A DNA stretch of 60,397 bases from Desulfobacteraceae bacterium (GCA_003597945.1 QZJS01000098.1:1-60397); one strand, 5' to 3'; counted from the stretch's first letter, positions 9,139 to 20,629 are shown. Notes: generated by a model from the sequence alone, not told the origin. A program made the numbers and translations.

Positions 9139-9660
9139 TCAAGAATTTTTCGTTTTACAGGCTGTTTCCCCAAGAATCCGATCAAGCCGCTCCCGGATAT
9201 AGCCCGCAAGCGTTTCCACATCAGATTGCGGTACATGCAAGATGTCATTGGACAGTGCCTCAATATCATCTTCGGCCATACCCAGTGTCTTGTTGACCAT
9301 GAATGTGTCGATTTCTCCGTTTTCCAGCAGCAGGCCGCAGGCTCCCACCGCGCCGACGAATTCATCCTCGATGAAAATGGGCACCACCAGTTTGAGCAGG
9401 CCGGCATCGCATTCCTCGATCACCGCCTCCCGGGCCTGCCGGGCCATCTCGGCAATGTTCATATGGGCCACGGCGCAGATGTAGCTCTGACCTCGGTCAT
9501 CGGCCTTGACCGCCGGGCAGAACCGGTTGATCCATTGCTTGTAATCGGTGATCCGGATGCCGTTGATATCAAATACGTTGGCATCAAGGCCTGAACGTTC
9601 ATGAATATCCTTTTCAAAGGCAACCCATTGGTCCAGTGGTAAAATATCGGTTAGTTTCAT
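9139..9660 (-). CDS. PocR-domain sensory protein
   Basis: A 173-residue protein consisting almost entirely of a PocR-type ligand-sensing domain. It begins KLTDILPLDQWVAFEKDI and has the conserved region FCPAVKADDRGQ, YICAVAHMNIAEMARQA and ECDAGLLKLVVPIF with three aligned cysteines (residues about 49, 62 and 85). PocR domains were defined in the propanediol regulator PocR and are thought to bind small hydrocarbon derivatives or a metal. Here there is no attached DNA-binding or kinase domain; the C-terminal 40 residues are a helical tail. It could work with the divergently transcribed PAS hybrid kinase at 9904. Confidence 0.75.
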   Translation of the reverse strand: MKLTDILPLDQWVAFEKDIHERSGLDANVFDINGIRITDYKQWINRFCPAVKADDRGQSYICAVAHMNIAEMARQAREAVIEECDAGLLKLVVPIFIEDEFVGAVGACGLLLENGEIDTFMVNKTLGMAEDDIEALSNDILHVPQSDVETLAGYIRERLDRILGETACKTKNS

Positions 9661-9834
9661 TTTTTCCCTTTATTCATGTATCCGTCGTCACGATTCCTTG
9701 TTCGGTTTGTCGCCACAGCATTCAAAATTGGGTTAAGGAATGATCATTTGCGCACCGGATATATATCAGATGAGAGTGGATGTCAATTTTTGGATTTCAG
9801 AGCGGCCATAACGGATCCTTAACCAAAGCCGCAG

Positions 9835-9863
9835 TTGCATTATCATTGTTAATAGGATAAATA
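9835..9863 (+). promoter_or_regulatory. weak candidate promoter for the hybrid kinase gene
   Basis: TTGCAT at 9835-9840 and TAAATA at 9858-9863 with a 17-base spacer, about 40 bases before the ATG at 9904, in an AT-rich stretch between two divergent genes. The -35 is good and the -10 weak, so this is only a candidate. Confidence 0.3.
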
Positions 9864-9903
9864 TTATAAAAATATCCGAATAACTCATCTTGAGTAGGAT
9901 CTC

Positions 9904-12372
9904 ATGATAATAGAGAAAAATAATAAAACACGGGCCAAAAGCGTGCCGGTAGATGCCAATGCAGTTGAGGCGCGAGCGCGCGCAACAGAATCAGGCGAGA
10001 CCGTCGATGTGGCCGGAACACCGGCCGTCGAACCGGGCAGGCAGGTCGAAGAAGCCCTGCTGATTTTTAAGGAATCCCTCGAAAACTCAGTTGACGCCAT
10101 CGGCATGACTACGCCCGATGGACATCATTACTATCAGAACAGGGCGTTCACAGAATTGTTCGGAACGGTAGGCCATGATCCATCCAGTGTGTATGTCGAT
10201 AAAAAAAAAGCGGATGAAGTATTTCAAACGATTATGCCGGGCGGCAGATGGTCCGGTGAATTAAAGATGTACAACAAGGATCGACAGGTCCGGGATATTT
10301 TTCTGCGGGCATACGCGAACAAGAATGATCACGGCAATATAACCGCACTTGTCGGTATTCATACCGACATTACCGAGCGCAAGCAGGCGGAAGAAGAACT
10401 TCGCATCAGTGAAAACAAATTCAGGTCGATCGCCGAGAAAGCGTCTGATTCCATTTTCATCAAGGATATTTCCAGGCGATACGCATTTGCCAACCCGGCC
10501 ATGCAGGAATTGCTCGATATGCCGGAAAACGAAATTGTCGGGAAATCGGCTGATGAAATTTTTGGATCTGAGCAGGGACGAATTATCAGGGAAATTGATG
10601 ACAAAGCCTTTTGCGGCCAATCCGTAAACACTGCCAGGAGTCTTGTCATTGACGGCAAGGAAAAGTTTTTCAGCACGAGCCAGATACCGCTCGTGGATTC
10701 AAATGGCGCGATTACTTCGATTATGGGCATCGTCCGGGATATCACCGCGATAAAACAGGCCGAGGAGGCGCTGCGGGAGAACGAAGAACGGTTCCGGGCG
10801 ATTTTTAACAACGCGGCCGTGGGAATGGCCTTAACCAGTCTGACCGGTCACATATTGAAGGTAAATCAAGCTTTTTGTATGTTTTTAGCCTATTCCCCGG
10901 AAGAATTGACAGATATGCATTTTTCAGAGGTGACCCACCCCGGAGATTTTGACATTGACGCCAGATTGTACCAGGAACTTATAGAAGGTGTTAGAACCAG
11001 CTACATGCTCGATAAAAGGTATGTGCGAAAAGACGGTAAAGTAGTCTGGGGACGATTGGGTTTTTCCCTGTTACGAAATACGGACGGGTCACCTAAATAC
11101 GGCGTAGGGACTTGCGAAGACATTACCGCGCGCAAACGGGCCGAAAAAGAGATTCGCCACCTGAATCAAACATTGGAACAGCAGGTGGCCGAGCGCACGG
11201 AAATAGCCGAGGCGCGGGCCCGTCAGCTTCAGGCACTGTCGGTGGAGATGGTCGAGGCCGAAGAGCATGAGCGGCAGCGCATTGCCCAGATCCTGCACGA
11301 GGATCTCCAGCAGATTCTGGTCGGCGCCCGGTTTCAGGCGCAGTCCGCGTCCCGGCGGGCCAATCCTGATGCGGTGTTTGCACATATTGACCGACTGCTG
11401 GAAGAGGCGATTGCCGTATCCAGGGGCCTTTCCCAACAGTTGAGCCCGCCGGTGCTGCATCAGTTCGGCCTGGCCGCGGCCTTGGAATGGCTGGCCCGCG
11501 AAAACGATGAGCAGTTCGGATTAAAAGTCCAACTGGAAACGCACGCACCGGATGTTAAAGATTCCTCGTTAAAGGTCTTTATCTTTCGCGCGGTTCAGGA
11601 ATTGCTGTTTAATATCGTCAAACATTCAGGCGTAAAAAGCGCAAACGTCATTCTTACCGCTGTTGATCAACATTTAGTGCTCACCATCAGTGATCCGGGC
11701 CGCGGTTTTGATCCTGAAATTTTGAATTCACCGGTAAAAAAAGGCGGTCTGGGGCTTGTGAGCCTTCGGGAGCGGGTTCGCGCCATCGGCGGTGATCTGG
11801 TGATCGATAGCGCCCCTGGGCGTGGCTGTCGATTCACCCTGACGGTTCCCCGCAGTTTAAGCGAAACAACTGTGCCGGAAGCGGCCAGACCCCGGTCGGA
11901 TGAGCCGCAGCCTATGATTTTCCCGAGTTACGCAGCAGTTTTTGATCCGAATGGCATCCGGGTGCTGTTTGCCGACGATCACCAGGTCCTGCGTCAGGGG
12001 CTGATCAGCATGGTCAAGGGTCAGCCGGACATTGTGGTGGTGGGTGAAGCCGCCGATGGCGAAGAAGCCCTGGAACTGACCCGACAACTCAATCCCCGCC
12101 TGGTGGTGATGGATATTTCAATGCCGAAGATGGATGGCATTGAAGCCACCCGCCGTATTAAAGAGGAAATGCCCGACGTGCGCGTGATCGGACTTTCAAT
12201 GTTCGATGATGAGAATGTCGCCCGGAAGATGCGCGAGGCGGGCGCGGCGGCTTTTGTGAGCAAGAGCGAATCTTCCACCGAACTGCTAAAGACGATCTAT
12301 GAAGTGGCCGGGAATAGACCGGATGTCGCGCGGACCGAATCATCTCCCGAAAATACTCATAAAACCTCTTAA
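9904..12372 (+). CDS. PAS-domain hybrid histidine kinase with C-terminal receiver
   Basis: An 822-residue cytoplasmic sensor kinase; no transmembrane segment is visible. Order: PAS 1 (about residues 55-160, ending [11 protein letters not shown]), PAS 2 (about 165-285, ending [12 protein letters not shown]), PAS 3 (about 295-410, ending [12 protein letters not shown]), a short coiled coil, then a HisKA_3 NarX/LiaS-type dimerisation helix with [17 protein letters not shown] (phospho-acceptor H465). The HATPase follows ([19 protein letters not shown]), then a receiver domain from about residue 690 with [13 protein letters not shown] (phospho-acceptor D737). There is no HTH after the receiver, unlike NarL-type regulators that usually partner this kinase class. 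An output protein must therefore lie elsewhere. Confidence 0.88.
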   Translation: MIIEKNNKTRAKSVPVDANAVEARARATESGETVDVAGTPAVEPGRQVEEALLIFKESLENSVDAIGMTTPDGHHYYQNRAFTELFGTVGHDPSSVYVDKKKADEVFQTIMPGGRWSGELKMYNKDRQVRDIFLRAYANKNDHGNITALVGIHTDITERKQAEEELRISENKFRSIAEKASDSIFIKDISRRYAFANPAMQELLDMPENEIVGKSADEIFGSEQGRIIREIDDKAFCGQSVNTARSLVIDGKEKFFSTSQIPLVDSNGAITSIMGIVRDITAIKQAEEALRENEERFRAIFNNAAVGMALTSLTGHILKVNQAFCMFLAYSPEELTDMHFSEVTHPGDFDIDARLYQELIEGVRTSYMLDKRYVRKDGKVVWGRLGFSLLRNTDGSPKYGVGTCEDITARKRAEKEIRHLNQTLEQQVAERTEIAEARARQLQALSVEMVEAEEHERQRIAQILHEDLQQILVGARFQAQSASRRANPDAVFAHIDRLLEEAIAVSRGLSQQLSPPVLHQFGLAAALEWLARENDEQFGLKVQLETHAPDVKDSSLKVFIFRAVQELLFNIVKHSGVKSANVILTAVDQHLVLTISDPGRGFDPEILNSPVKKGGLGLVSLRERVRAIGGDLVIDSAPGRGCRFTLTVPRSLSETTVPEAARPRSDEPQPMIFPSYAAVFDPNGIRVLFADDHQVLRQGLISMVKGQPDIVVVGEAADGEEALELTRQLNPRLVVMDISMPKMDGIEATRRIKEEMPDVRVIGLSMFDDENVARKMREAGAAAFVSKSESSTELLKTIYEVAGNRPDVARTESSPENTHKTS

Positions 12373-12432
12373 AATTTGATTTTTTACGAAACCATCATAT
12401 TCTGAAATGGATAAGACAAAGGGGAAAATCAC

Positions 12433-12876
12433 GTGAATCATGAAGAAGCAAAAATAACCCTTCGCCGCCTTTTGGACTTGCGGTATGTCGGGGTGCTGGC
12501 AACCAGCAAAGCGGATTGGCCCTATGCCAACCTGGTGGCGTTTGCCGTGTCCGATAACCTTTTTGAAATGATTTTTGCCACGCCCCGCCAGAGTAGAAAG
12601 TATGAAAACCTGTCGGCAAATCCGCACGTTTCCGTGCTCATTGACGACCGCTCAAATGATATTGCGGATCTAAAGGACGCGGTGGCGGCCACGGCCATTG
12701 GAACGGCCGTCGAAGTCGATGGTTCGGAGAAAAAGCGATGCCTGGCCGTTTATGCGACAAAACATCCGCACCTCCATGATTTCGCGCATGCGGCCACCAC
12801 CGCTGTTTTTCGGATAACCGTTGAAAAGTATATCATGGTCAGCCGTTTTCAGAATGTGGTGGAAATCGTTCCATGA
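12433..12876 (+). CDS. pyridoxamine 5'-phosphate oxidase-like flavin-binding protein
   Basis: A 147-residue split-barrel flavin-binding protein of the PPOX-like family, starting at a GTG preceded by AAAGGGG. Family features are RYVGVLATSKADWPYANLVAF (N-terminal strand pair), FATPRQSRKYENLSANPHVSVLID (FMN-contacting loop) and the C-terminal YIMVSRFQNV. These proteins bind FMN, F420 or heme and reduce small molecules; the substrate here is unknown. Its last four bases overlap the start of the PEP-synthase-like gene (ATGA), so the two are coupled in translation. Confidence 0.75.
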   Translation: MNHEEAKITLRRLLDLRYVGVLATSKADWPYANLVAFAVSDNLFEMIFATPRQSRKYENLSANPHVSVLIDDRSNDIADLKDAVAATAIGTAVEVDGSEKKRCLAVYATKHPHLHDFAHAATTAVFRITVEKYIMVSRFQNVVEIVP

Positions 12877-15092
12877 ACTATAGTTTCCTGATTCCGCTGT
12901 CTGATCTGGACGATCATCACCGGCCCCGGACCGGCGGAAAGGCGGCCGCGCTGGCCATGCTTGCTGGTCTTGGTTTCAATATTGCCCCCGGACTGGTGGT
13001 CACCACGGACGCTTACGGCCGGTATATGAAAAACTCGGGGCTGCGGGAAAAGATCGCTTTTGAAATGGGCCGCAAGGATTTCAACGACATGCGGTGGGAA
13101 GAGATCTGGGATCTGGCGCTGCGCATCCGCAGCCATTTTTTGAAAACCCCGCTGCCCGAGCCCTTAAAGAAAGACATCGGTTTTGCCCTAAGCGGCCTTT
13201 TCGGCAGCGATCCCGTGGTCGTGCGATCAACCGCGCCCGATGAGGACGCGGCCGCCGCATCCTTTGCCGGCCTTCATGAATCCTACGTCAACGTGACCGG
13301 GGTTGAAGAAATACTTGACCGCATCCGGCTGGTGTGGGCGTCCCTTTGGTCTGACCGCGCTTTACTGTATCGCCGGGAACTAAAATTAGATGTCGCCTCC
13401 AGTTCCATGGCCGTTTTGATCCAGCGATTGATCCCCAGCCGGTCATCTGGGGTGATGTTCACCCAAAGTCCCAATGACGCGGGGCAAATGGTCATCGAGG
13501 CGGTTTACGGCCAGAATCAGGGGCTGGTGGACGGCGCGGTGGAGCCGGATCGCTGGTTTATCAGTAAATCAACCGGCAAGGTCCTTTCTCACCAGGCGCC
13601 CGCTGCGCGAACCAGCATGGTCCGGCCCGCTTCCGAAGGGGCCGTCCTCAGCGATATTGATCCGGCCCTGGCGGCCATCGCTCCCGTGACTTTCCCTGAA
13701 ATAGAGCAGTTATGGCAATTGGGGCTTCGGCTGGAAACCATTTTCGGCGGCCCGCAGGACATTGAGTGGACCATTGCCGGCGAAACGCTTTACGTGATGC
13801 AGGCAAGGCCCATCACCACCGGAAAAACCGGGGGCAAAGATGATCAGCGGTCCTGGTATATGAGCCTTCACCGCAGTTTCGACAACCTTAAAGCCCTGCG
13901 CGGTCGCATCGAGCAGGTGCATATTCCGGCCATGCAGAGCGAGGCGGCGCGGCTGGCTGAAACAGATGCGGATGCGCTTTCGGACCGGGAGTTGGCCGGC
14001 GCGATTTTGGAAAGACAGCGCGTCCTTGATAAATGGAACAAAGTCTACCATGATGAGTTTATTCCCTTTGCCCACGGCATGCGCCTGTTTGGGCAGGTCT
14101 ACAACGACCTTCTGACTCCGGAAAACCCCTATGAGTTTATGGATCTGCTCAAAGGGGCTGACCTGGAAAGCCTCCGCCGAAACCGCATGCTGGGGCAACT
14201 GGCGGGGATGCTTAAAAGTGATCCGGATCTTGCCGCCGCCCTGGAAGCGGGGCAGATGCCGCCGGATGACGGTGAATTTGCCTCACTCTTGAATGAGTTT
14301 ACATCATTAAATGAAATGCTTTTCTCCCTGGCCGGCGGCGGACCGGCCGGCCGGCGGGAACTGTTTGGCCTGCTGCTCACCATGTCCCGGCAGGCCATAA
14401 CATCAAAAACGGCAAATGGATCGGAAAACCTGAAAAGCCCGCGGGAACTGGAAACGGCATACATCGAAAAATTTCCGGCCGATCGTCGGACCCTTGCCGC
14501 CGAATTGCTGGACATCGGCCGGGCGAGCTACCGGCTGCGCGATGACGACAATATCCATCTCGGCCGCATCGAAGCGCAATTGCGGCGCGCCGAAAAAGCG
14601 GCACGGCATCGCATTACCCGGAAATTCGGCATTGATCTGGAAAATTTTGAAACGGCAGCCCTTGAAACGGCAGACTTGGCCCGTGGGCTCACGAATCCGG
14701 ATTTCACGCCGCCGGAAAGCAAAAGCCCACCAGCCGAACCCGTGCCGGAACGTCCGCAAGATATCCGCACCCGGCAGTTGTCCGGACAGCCGGCAAGCCC
14801 CGGCATCGCCGTAGGCCCGGCCCGGGTGATCCGATCCGGCAAAGATCTCTTCGGCGTCCAGGCGGGCGAGGTGCTGGTCTGCGATGCCGTGGATCCCAAT
14901 ATCACCTTTGTCATCCCCATGACCGTGGGCATTGTCGAACGGCGCGGCGGCATGCTCATCCACGGGGCTATTATTGCCCGCGAATACGGCATTCCCTGCG
15001 TGACCGGCATCCCGGACGCCGTTGACCGCATCCCCGCCGGCGCGGTGGTGACCGTGGACGGATATCTCGGCCTGGTTACCGTGGCCACGTGA
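12873..15092 (+). CDS. PEP synthase / pyruvate phosphate dikinase-like protein
   Basis: A 739-residue protein with an N-terminal ATP-grasp pyruvate-phosphate dikinase domain (GGKAAALAMLAGLGF near residue 20, RSTAPDEDAAAASFAGLHES near 115, QDIEWTIAGETLYVMQARP near 300). A helical middle region follows, then a C-terminal phosphohistidine swivelling domain with GGMLIHGAIIAREYGIPCV (phospho-acceptor H697). The C-terminal PEP/pyruvate-binding TIM barrel of true PEP synthase is absent, so it is not a full PpsA or PpdK. The layout matches rifampin phosphotransferase-like or other phosphoryl-transfer dikinases with an unknown acceptor. Coupled to the PPOX-like gene upstream; it ends 3 bases before a convergent gene. 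Confidence 0.75.
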   Translation: MNYSFLIPLSDLDDHHRPRTGGKAAALAMLAGLGFNIAPGLVVTTDAYGRYMKNSGLREKIAFEMGRKDFNDMRWEEIWDLALRIRSHFLKTPLPEPLKKDIGFALSGLFGSDPVVVRSTAPDEDAAAASFAGLHESYVNVTGVEEILDRIRLVWASLWSDRALLYRRELKLDVASSSMAVLIQRLIPSRSSGVMFTQSPNDAGQMVIEAVYGQNQGLVDGAVEPDRWFISKSTGKVLSHQAPAARTSMVRPASEGAVLSDIDPALAAIAPVTFPEIEQLWQLGLRLETIFGGPQDIEWTIAGETLYVMQARPITTGKTGGKDDQRSWYMSLHRSFDNLKALRGRIEQVHIPAMQSEAARLAETDADALSDRELAGAILERQRVLDKWNKVYHDEFIPFAHGMRLFGQVYNDLLTPENPYEFMDLLKGADLESLRRNRMLGQLAGMLKSDPDLAAALEAGQMPPDDGEFASLLNEFTSLNEMLFSLAGGGPAGRRELFGLLLTMSRQAITSKTANGSENLKSPRELETAYIEKFPADRRTLAAELLDIGRASYRLRDDDNIHLGRIEAQLRRAEKAARHRITRKFGIDLENFETAALETADLARGLTNPDFTPPESKSPPAEPVPERPQDIRTRQLSGQPASPGIAVGPARVIRSGKDLFGVQAGEVLVCDAVDPNITFVIPMTVGIVERRGGMLIHGAIIAREYGIPCVTGIPDAVDRIPAGAVVTVDGYLGLVTVAT

Positions 15093-15094
15093 TT

Positions 15095-16321
15095 TTAAAA
15101 CCGCCCTTCCATGGTTTCGGCGTACCCGGTCATTTCCACATAACCCTCGGCAGTGACGGGCTGCCCGGCCCGGAAGCCGGTAAACGCCGCGGCTCCTTCC
15201 CAGTAGGTGGTGGAGACATTCATCTCCTGGTCAGCCATCATGGCGCCTCCGGTGATATCAAGATCGATCGCCGCGATGTTCATCCGCCATTTCACCGGGT
15301 AAACAGCTCCGCTTTCAGGGCTTTTCCATTCTTCAAGGACTTCCAGACGCCAATCGGCTTTTTCCAGATGGCGGGTCGTGCCGTCGGCGCTGATGAACGT
15401 TCCGCTGGAGGCATTTTCCAGGGTTCCATCCTCGCGCCGGATCTGGAAAAACATCAGGGCCGTGCCGTCGTCAAACTGCAATGAAAACCAGTCCCAGCCG
15501 ACCGTACCGGTGCTTAAGGCGCTGGTGCTGTATTCGTGATCTTTCCAGCTCAATCCCGTGACCGCGTATTGGCGGCCGCCTGCCGTTACCGTGCCGGAAG
15601 TTTTCTGGCGGACAATCGAATAATAATACGACGCGTTGCCCGGTTCCGGACCTTTGGGGCTCAAGCCTTGATCCCCGTGCAGCACCGGCGGCAGGGTTTC
15701 TTCCAGGACAAGATCAATGGCGGCATCATCGCTGTCAGCATGCAGCGCCACCCGGCCGGGGCTGATGGATCGGGCATGCCAGCCTTCCAGCCAGACCGCG
15801 TAAGGGTCCGCCGCTGCGCCGGCCAGCCCCACGGCGCCCCGGCTGAAGGATTCGGCATGAAGAAACCGGCCGCCGTCAATATCGCTGACGGCAAAATGGG
15901 CCAGGTATATCTGGCGGGTCCGCCAGTTGGAAGGACGGGTGGCCTTGCTGCCGCCGCCGTTTTGGAGTGACTCGCCATCGGCGTCCGGCGGGGACAGGGC
16001 GCGCCGGAAAAACGTGAGCTGAAACCCGAACCGCCGGCCCTGGGCCGTGGCAAGGTTGCCGGTGTAATACCACCATTCCGTCTGATAGTCGTCATGGGGA
16101 CCGAGGTCGTCCGGGAACCGGATGGCGCCCGGCTCGACTGCCCGGGCAAAACCGGCGGCATCATCATCAACCGGCAGAAAAACCGATGTTCCCGCCACCC
16201 GTGTCGCGGCGCCGGAACCGTCGCCGGAAAGATAGCGGAAAATGGCGGCTCTGTTCAGGAAGCCTATGGCAACGGCCGCGAAAAAGACGAGAAATAATAA
16301 ACTTTTGGTCAGTCGCGTCAT
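15095..16321 (-). CDS. AttH/CrtC-like lipocalin-fold lipoprotein-export accessory
   Basis: A protein of 408 residues starting MTRLTKSLLFLVFFAAVAIG at base 16321. An in-frame open region extends upstream to 16591, but only by running into the permease gene. The N-terminal hydrophobic helix is a signal anchor or uncleaved signal, so the rest is periplasmic. The body matches the AttH/CrtC (carotenoid hydratase-like) fold: HDDYQTEWWYYTGNL, FGFQLTFFRRAL, YYSIVRQKTSGTV, WKDHEYSTSALSTGTVGWDW (20 residues shown) and ALMFFQIRREDG. It follows an ABC permease by 8 bases, the same order as in AttEFGH-type exporters. The role is probably binding a hydrophobic substrate for the transporter. Confidence 0.75.
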   Translation of the reverse strand: MTRLTKSLLFLVFFAAVAIGFLNRAAIFRYLSGDGSGAATRVAGTSVFLPVDDDAAGFARAVEPGAIRFPDDLGPHDDYQTEWWYYTGNLATAQGRRFGFQLTFFRRALSPPDADGESLQNGGGSKATRPSNWRTRQIYLAHFAVSDIDGGRFLHAESFSRGAVGLAGAAADPYAVWLEGWHARSISPGRVALHADSDDAAIDLVLEETLPPVLHGDQGLSPKGPEPGNASYYYSIVRQKTSGTVTAGGRQYAVTGLSWKDHEYSTSALSTGTVGWDWFSLQFDDGTALMFFQIRREDGTLENASSGTFISADGTTRHLEKADWRLEVLEEWKSPESGAVYPVKWRMNIAAIDLDITGGAMMADQEMNVSTTYWEGAAAFTGFRAGQPVTAEGYVEMTGYAETMEGRF

Positions 16322-16329
16322 GAATTGTC

Positions 16330-18930
16330 CTACTCCTGCCGGATGGCCCGGGAAATATCCATTTTCCCCAGCCGGACCGCCGGATAGATTCCCGCCAGCA
16401 GGGCCGCGGCCAGGGCCACCGCAAAGGCCTGGATAAAAAATCCGGGGGATAAGATCATCTCCATTGTCCATCCGAAAGAGCGCAGGTTGATCACATGAAT
16501 TAAAATCCACGCCAGCACCCATCCCACGGGCATGGCCAGAAGACCTGCCGTGGCGCCCATGAGGCCGGTTTCCAGAAAGGTCAGGCGCCACATCTGCCCG
16601 ACCGACATGCCGGTGGCCCGTAAAACGCCGAGCTCGCGGGATCGCTCCAGTTGGAGGCTCATCAGCGCGGAGAGCACCCCGATAAAAGCCACGATGGTAG
16701 CCAATAGCTGAAGGGCCGCCGTGATGGTAAACGTCCGGTCAAAAATTTCTAACGCCGCGGCCCGCAGGAAGCGGCTGGACTGAACGATCACGTTCTGACG
16801 GCCGCGCAATCTCTCCTGAAGCACCGCCGCAGCGCTTTCCGCGTTAGTGCCTTCTTTAAGAAAAAAAGCCATGGAGGTGATGCGGTCATCGTTCCAGTTG
16901 GCGCGAAACAGATCCCGGCCGATCATGATGGTCCCCGTCTCCGAGGCATAATCGTAATAGACGGCCAGAACGGGAAACCGCCGGAACCCGGATTCGGTCG
17001 TCAGCAGGACGGGGGAGGGCGGCATGGCCATGTTTTCCCGGTGAAAGAGGGATTCGGAAATCATGATTCCGTGGCCGGCGGCCAGCCGGTCCCAGAGGTC
17101 TTTTTTATCGCCGGACATAAACAGATATCGCCGTCCGCCTCCGGACACATCGCCGTCCACACTGATCATTTCCACCACGCGTCCGATTTCCGGGGCCATG
17201 ACGCTCACATGCCGGGCCGTGACCATTTTTTTTACCCCGGCCAAGCCGGCGGCCAGCTCGATGACTTCCGGATCAAGGGCGTCCTGGACCCGGCCGGCGG
17301 AAAGGGACGGGGGAGAAAGATACACATCCGCCTGAAACGTGGCGTCCAGCCAGTGGGAGACGGTGCCCCGGAACGAGCCGATCATGATGGACACGCCCAC
17401 GATCACGGACACCGCCACCATCAGGGCGGCAATGGCCACGGAGGTGCGGGAAAGGGAGCGATCAATGCCCCGGGAGGCCATGCGGCCGAGAATGCCGAAT
17501 AAGCGCCCGGCGATCAGCGGCAACGTTCGCATCAACGCTGAAGTGACCGCCGGCGTCAGCAGGGCCATGCCGAAAAGCAGCGCAAAAAGACCGCCGAACG
17601 CCGCCGTCAGATAGTTTCCCGGCAGTTTGAGCAGAAGGCCGCCGGAAAGGATCAGCAGGCCGCCTGCCGCGGTCAGACGCGGCAGGGCCTTACGGGAACG
17701 GCTTTCCAGAAAGGAACGGGCCAGATTGCTCCGGGGGGTGGTGCGCATGGCTTCTACGGCCGGCGGCAGGGATGCGGCAACCGCCGCCCCGGCGCCCACG
17801 ATCAGCCCCTTGACAAGGGTGATGGTTGCCACGGCCGTGCTTTGCACATTCAAGACAAAGTAGAGGTCATTGATGGTCTGGGTGACCAGCACCACCAGAA
17901 AACGGCCCAGAAAGACGCCCAGGCCCAGTCCCAGAAGCGCGCCCATCAAGCCAAGGACGGCGGCTTCCGCCAGGATCAGCGTAAAAAGCTGGCCCCCGGT
18001 CACCCCCAGGCAGCGAAGTATCCCGAAGAGATCCCGGCGCTGGACCACACTGAAGCTTACGCTGTTGTAAATCAAAAACATTCCCACCATCAGGGCCAGC
18101 AGACTCAGGGCGGTGAGGTTTAATTTAAAGGCCGCCGTCATTTGCCGCAACGCGTTGCCTCTGGCCGCCGCCGGCTCCAGGGTAACGTCCGGCGGCAGCA
18201 TGGACGCCACCCGATCCAGCAGCGCCGGGTTTTCGGCGATCAGATCAATGCGGCTGAGCCGGCCCTGCATGCCCAGCATTTCCTGGGCCGTGGCAATATC
18301 GCAGAAGATGGTGCCGTCTAACGCCTGACGGCTGAGATCATCCTCCGGTTCCAGCAGGCCGATGATCACGGCGGGGATTTCCCGGCCGCCATGGGTCAAT
18401 ATCGCGGCGTCGCCGGGTTTAAGACCATGGGCAATGGCCCGGCTCCGGGACATCACAATGCCGGCCGGATGGGTCAACAGGTGGGTTATGGCGTCTGCAA
18501 TACCGTCTGCTCCAAGAGGAAAATACCCGCGAAACGGCGGCTCGGCGAAAATATCCACGCCCACCAGGCGCAGAGGCGTTTCGCCCATATCCCGGCCGAC
18601 CACGTAATCTTCCACAACAGGCGCAGCCGGGAGCCCGGCGATGGAGGTGCGAAGGGCGGTGTAAAGCGTTTCATCCAGGCCGGACGGACCGCCCATGAGG
18701 CGGTGGGTGGCCCGGCCGGCAACGGCCCGGGTGGACAGTTCAAATGCCCGGCCCGCGGAATGATTGGCCACATCCACCGACACCATCATGGCAACGCCGA
18801 TGGCCACCCCGCATATCAGCAGAACATATTGCAGGGGCCGATGCCGCATCCGCCGCCAGGCCATGCGCCGCAGAGGCGCAAGGGCCGTTTGGGGGGCATC
18901 GGTCAATGGTTTTATATTGCCGTCAATCAT
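16330..18930 (-). CDS. FtsX/MacB-type ABC transporter permease (AttFG-like fusion)
   Basis: An 866-residue membrane protein with two FtsX-like permease halves in one chain. A first helix near residues 35-52 (YVLLICGVAIGVAMMVSVDV) is followed by a periplasmic MacB_PCD-like domain, then three helices around 270-380. A second set begins near 410, with its own periplasmic domain and a final triplet of helices near 735-860. This is the DevC/LolC-E style found in lipid and lipoprotein exporters. It lies 3 bases from the ATPase gene and 8 bases from the AttH-like gene, so ATPase, permease and accessory form one minus-strand operon. The substrate is probably a lipid or hydrophobic compound, by family only. 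Confidence 0.82.
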   Translation of the reverse strand: MIDGNIKPLTDAPQTALAPLRRMAWRRMRHRPLQYVLLICGVAIGVAMMVSVDVANHSAGRAFELSTRAVAGRATHRLMGGPSGLDETLYTALRTSIAGLPAAPVVEDYVVGRDMGETPLRLVGVDIFAEPPFRGYFPLGADGIADAITHLLTHPAGIVMSRSRAIAHGLKPGDAAILTHGGREIPAVIIGLLEPEDDLSRQALDGTIFCDIATAQEMLGMQGRLSRIDLIAENPALLDRVASMLPPDVTLEPAAARGNALRQMTAAFKLNLTALSLLALMVGMFLIYNSVSFSVVQRRDLFGILRCLGVTGGQLFTLILAEAAVLGLMGALLGLGLGVFLGRFLVVLVTQTINDLYFVLNVQSTAVATITLVKGLIVGAGAAVAASLPPAVEAMRTTPRSNLARSFLESRSRKALPRLTAAGGLLILSGGLLLKLPGNYLTAAFGGLFALLFGMALLTPAVTSALMRTLPLIAGRLFGILGRMASRGIDRSLSRTSVAIAALMVAVSVIVGVSIMIGSFRGTVSHWLDATFQADVYLSPPSLSAGRVQDALDPEVIELAAGLAGVKKMVTARHVSVMAPEIGRVVEMISVDGDVSGGGRRYLFMSGDKKDLWDRLAAGHGIMISESLFHRENMAMPPSPVLLTTESGFRRFPVLAVYYDYASETGTIMIGRDLFRANWNDDRITSMAFFLKEGTNAESAAAVLQERLRGRQNVIVQSSRFLRAAALEIFDRTFTITAALQLLATIVAFIGVLSALMSLQLERSRELGVLRATGMSVGQMWRLTFLETGLMGATAGLLAMPVGWVLAWILIHVINLRSFGWTMEMILSPGFFIQAFAVALAAALLAGIYPAVRLGKMDISRAIRQE

Positions 18931-18933
18931 GGC

Positions 18934-19698
<765 letters not shown>

Positions 19699-19867
19699 AT
19701 TTAACGGACCTGCATAACGTTGAAAAACGAGGTAATTTTTAAAGTTGATCAAAATCGCCGGAAAATCTTCTCAGAATTCCAATCAAAATATGTTATTGAT
19801 AGGAACATTGGCGCGAGTGTCCATTTATACGATAATCATAAATCCTGTGAAATAGAATTTTCAACCG

Positions 19868-20629
19868 GTGAGTCAACCCTGGACCGCATACAACGAACTG
19901 GCATGGACCGAGGAGTGGCTGGCGGATCCGGCGGATTATGAAAAAGAAGCCGCCGTTTACGTCGGACTGATGACCCGGGCCGCGTCCGAACCGCCGCGCA
20001 CGCTGTTGCATCTGGGCAGCGGCGCGGGGGGGCATGATCGCTGGTTCAAGCGGCATTTCACCGTCACCGGCGTGGATCTGAGCCGGGGCATGCTCGATCG
20101 GGCGCGTGCCGCCAATCCTGAAATCACCTATGTGGAAGGCGATATGCGGACCATACGGTTACATCGCCGATTTGACGCCGTCGCCATTCCCGACAGCATC
20201 GATTACATGAATACGGCCGACGACCTTCAGCGGGCCGTAGACACCGCTGCGGCCCATCTATGCCCCGGAGGCGTTCTGCTGGTGACGGCAAAAACCCGGG
20301 AGACGTTTCAAAACAATAATTTTGCCTATACCGGCGAAAAAGACGGCGTGCATGTGACCCTGCTGGAAAACAACTACATCAGCAAATCCCGCCCCCACAC
20401 CTACGAGGCTACCCTGATCTATCTGATCCGGCGGAACGCGGAGCTGACCATTCACACTGATCATCACGTGCTGGGCCTTTTCCCGCAAGCCCTCTGGGAA
20501 AAGGTGTTTGAGTGCGCCGGATTCCAGATGCGGCAGATGACCCTTGACGGCATTTACGACAACTGGCTGCTCAATGACGGAGAATATCCGCTGACGGTGT
20601 TTTTCGGCGCCAGGGTCAAATGCCCCTGA
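19868..20629 (+). CDS. class I SAM-dependent methyltransferase
   Basis: A 253-residue protein with a Rossmann-fold methyltransferase core. Motif I LHLGSGAGGHDRWF is near residue 45, the acidic end of strand 2 is in VTGVDLSRGMLDRARAAN, and motif II/III lies around EGDMRTIRLHRRFDAV and PGGVLLVTAKT. The start is a GTG (base 19868) preceded by a weak site. The C-terminal 100 residues carry the substrate cap. No neighbour tells the substrate; the gene is divergent from the ABC operon and ends directly against the convergent CoA-transferase gene (stop codons abut). Confidence 0.75.
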   Translation: MSQPWTAYNELAWTEEWLADPADYEKEAAVYVGLMTRAASEPPRTLLHLGSGAGGHDRWFKRHFTVTGVDLSRGMLDRARAANPEITYVEGDMRTIRLHRRFDAVAIPDSIDYMNTADDLQRAVDTAAAHLCPGGVLLVTAKTRETFQNNNFAYTGEKDGVHVTLLENNYISKSRPHTYEATLIYLIRRNAELTIHTDHHVLGLFPQALWEKVFECAGFQMRQMTLDGIYDNWLLNDGEYPLTVFFGARVKCP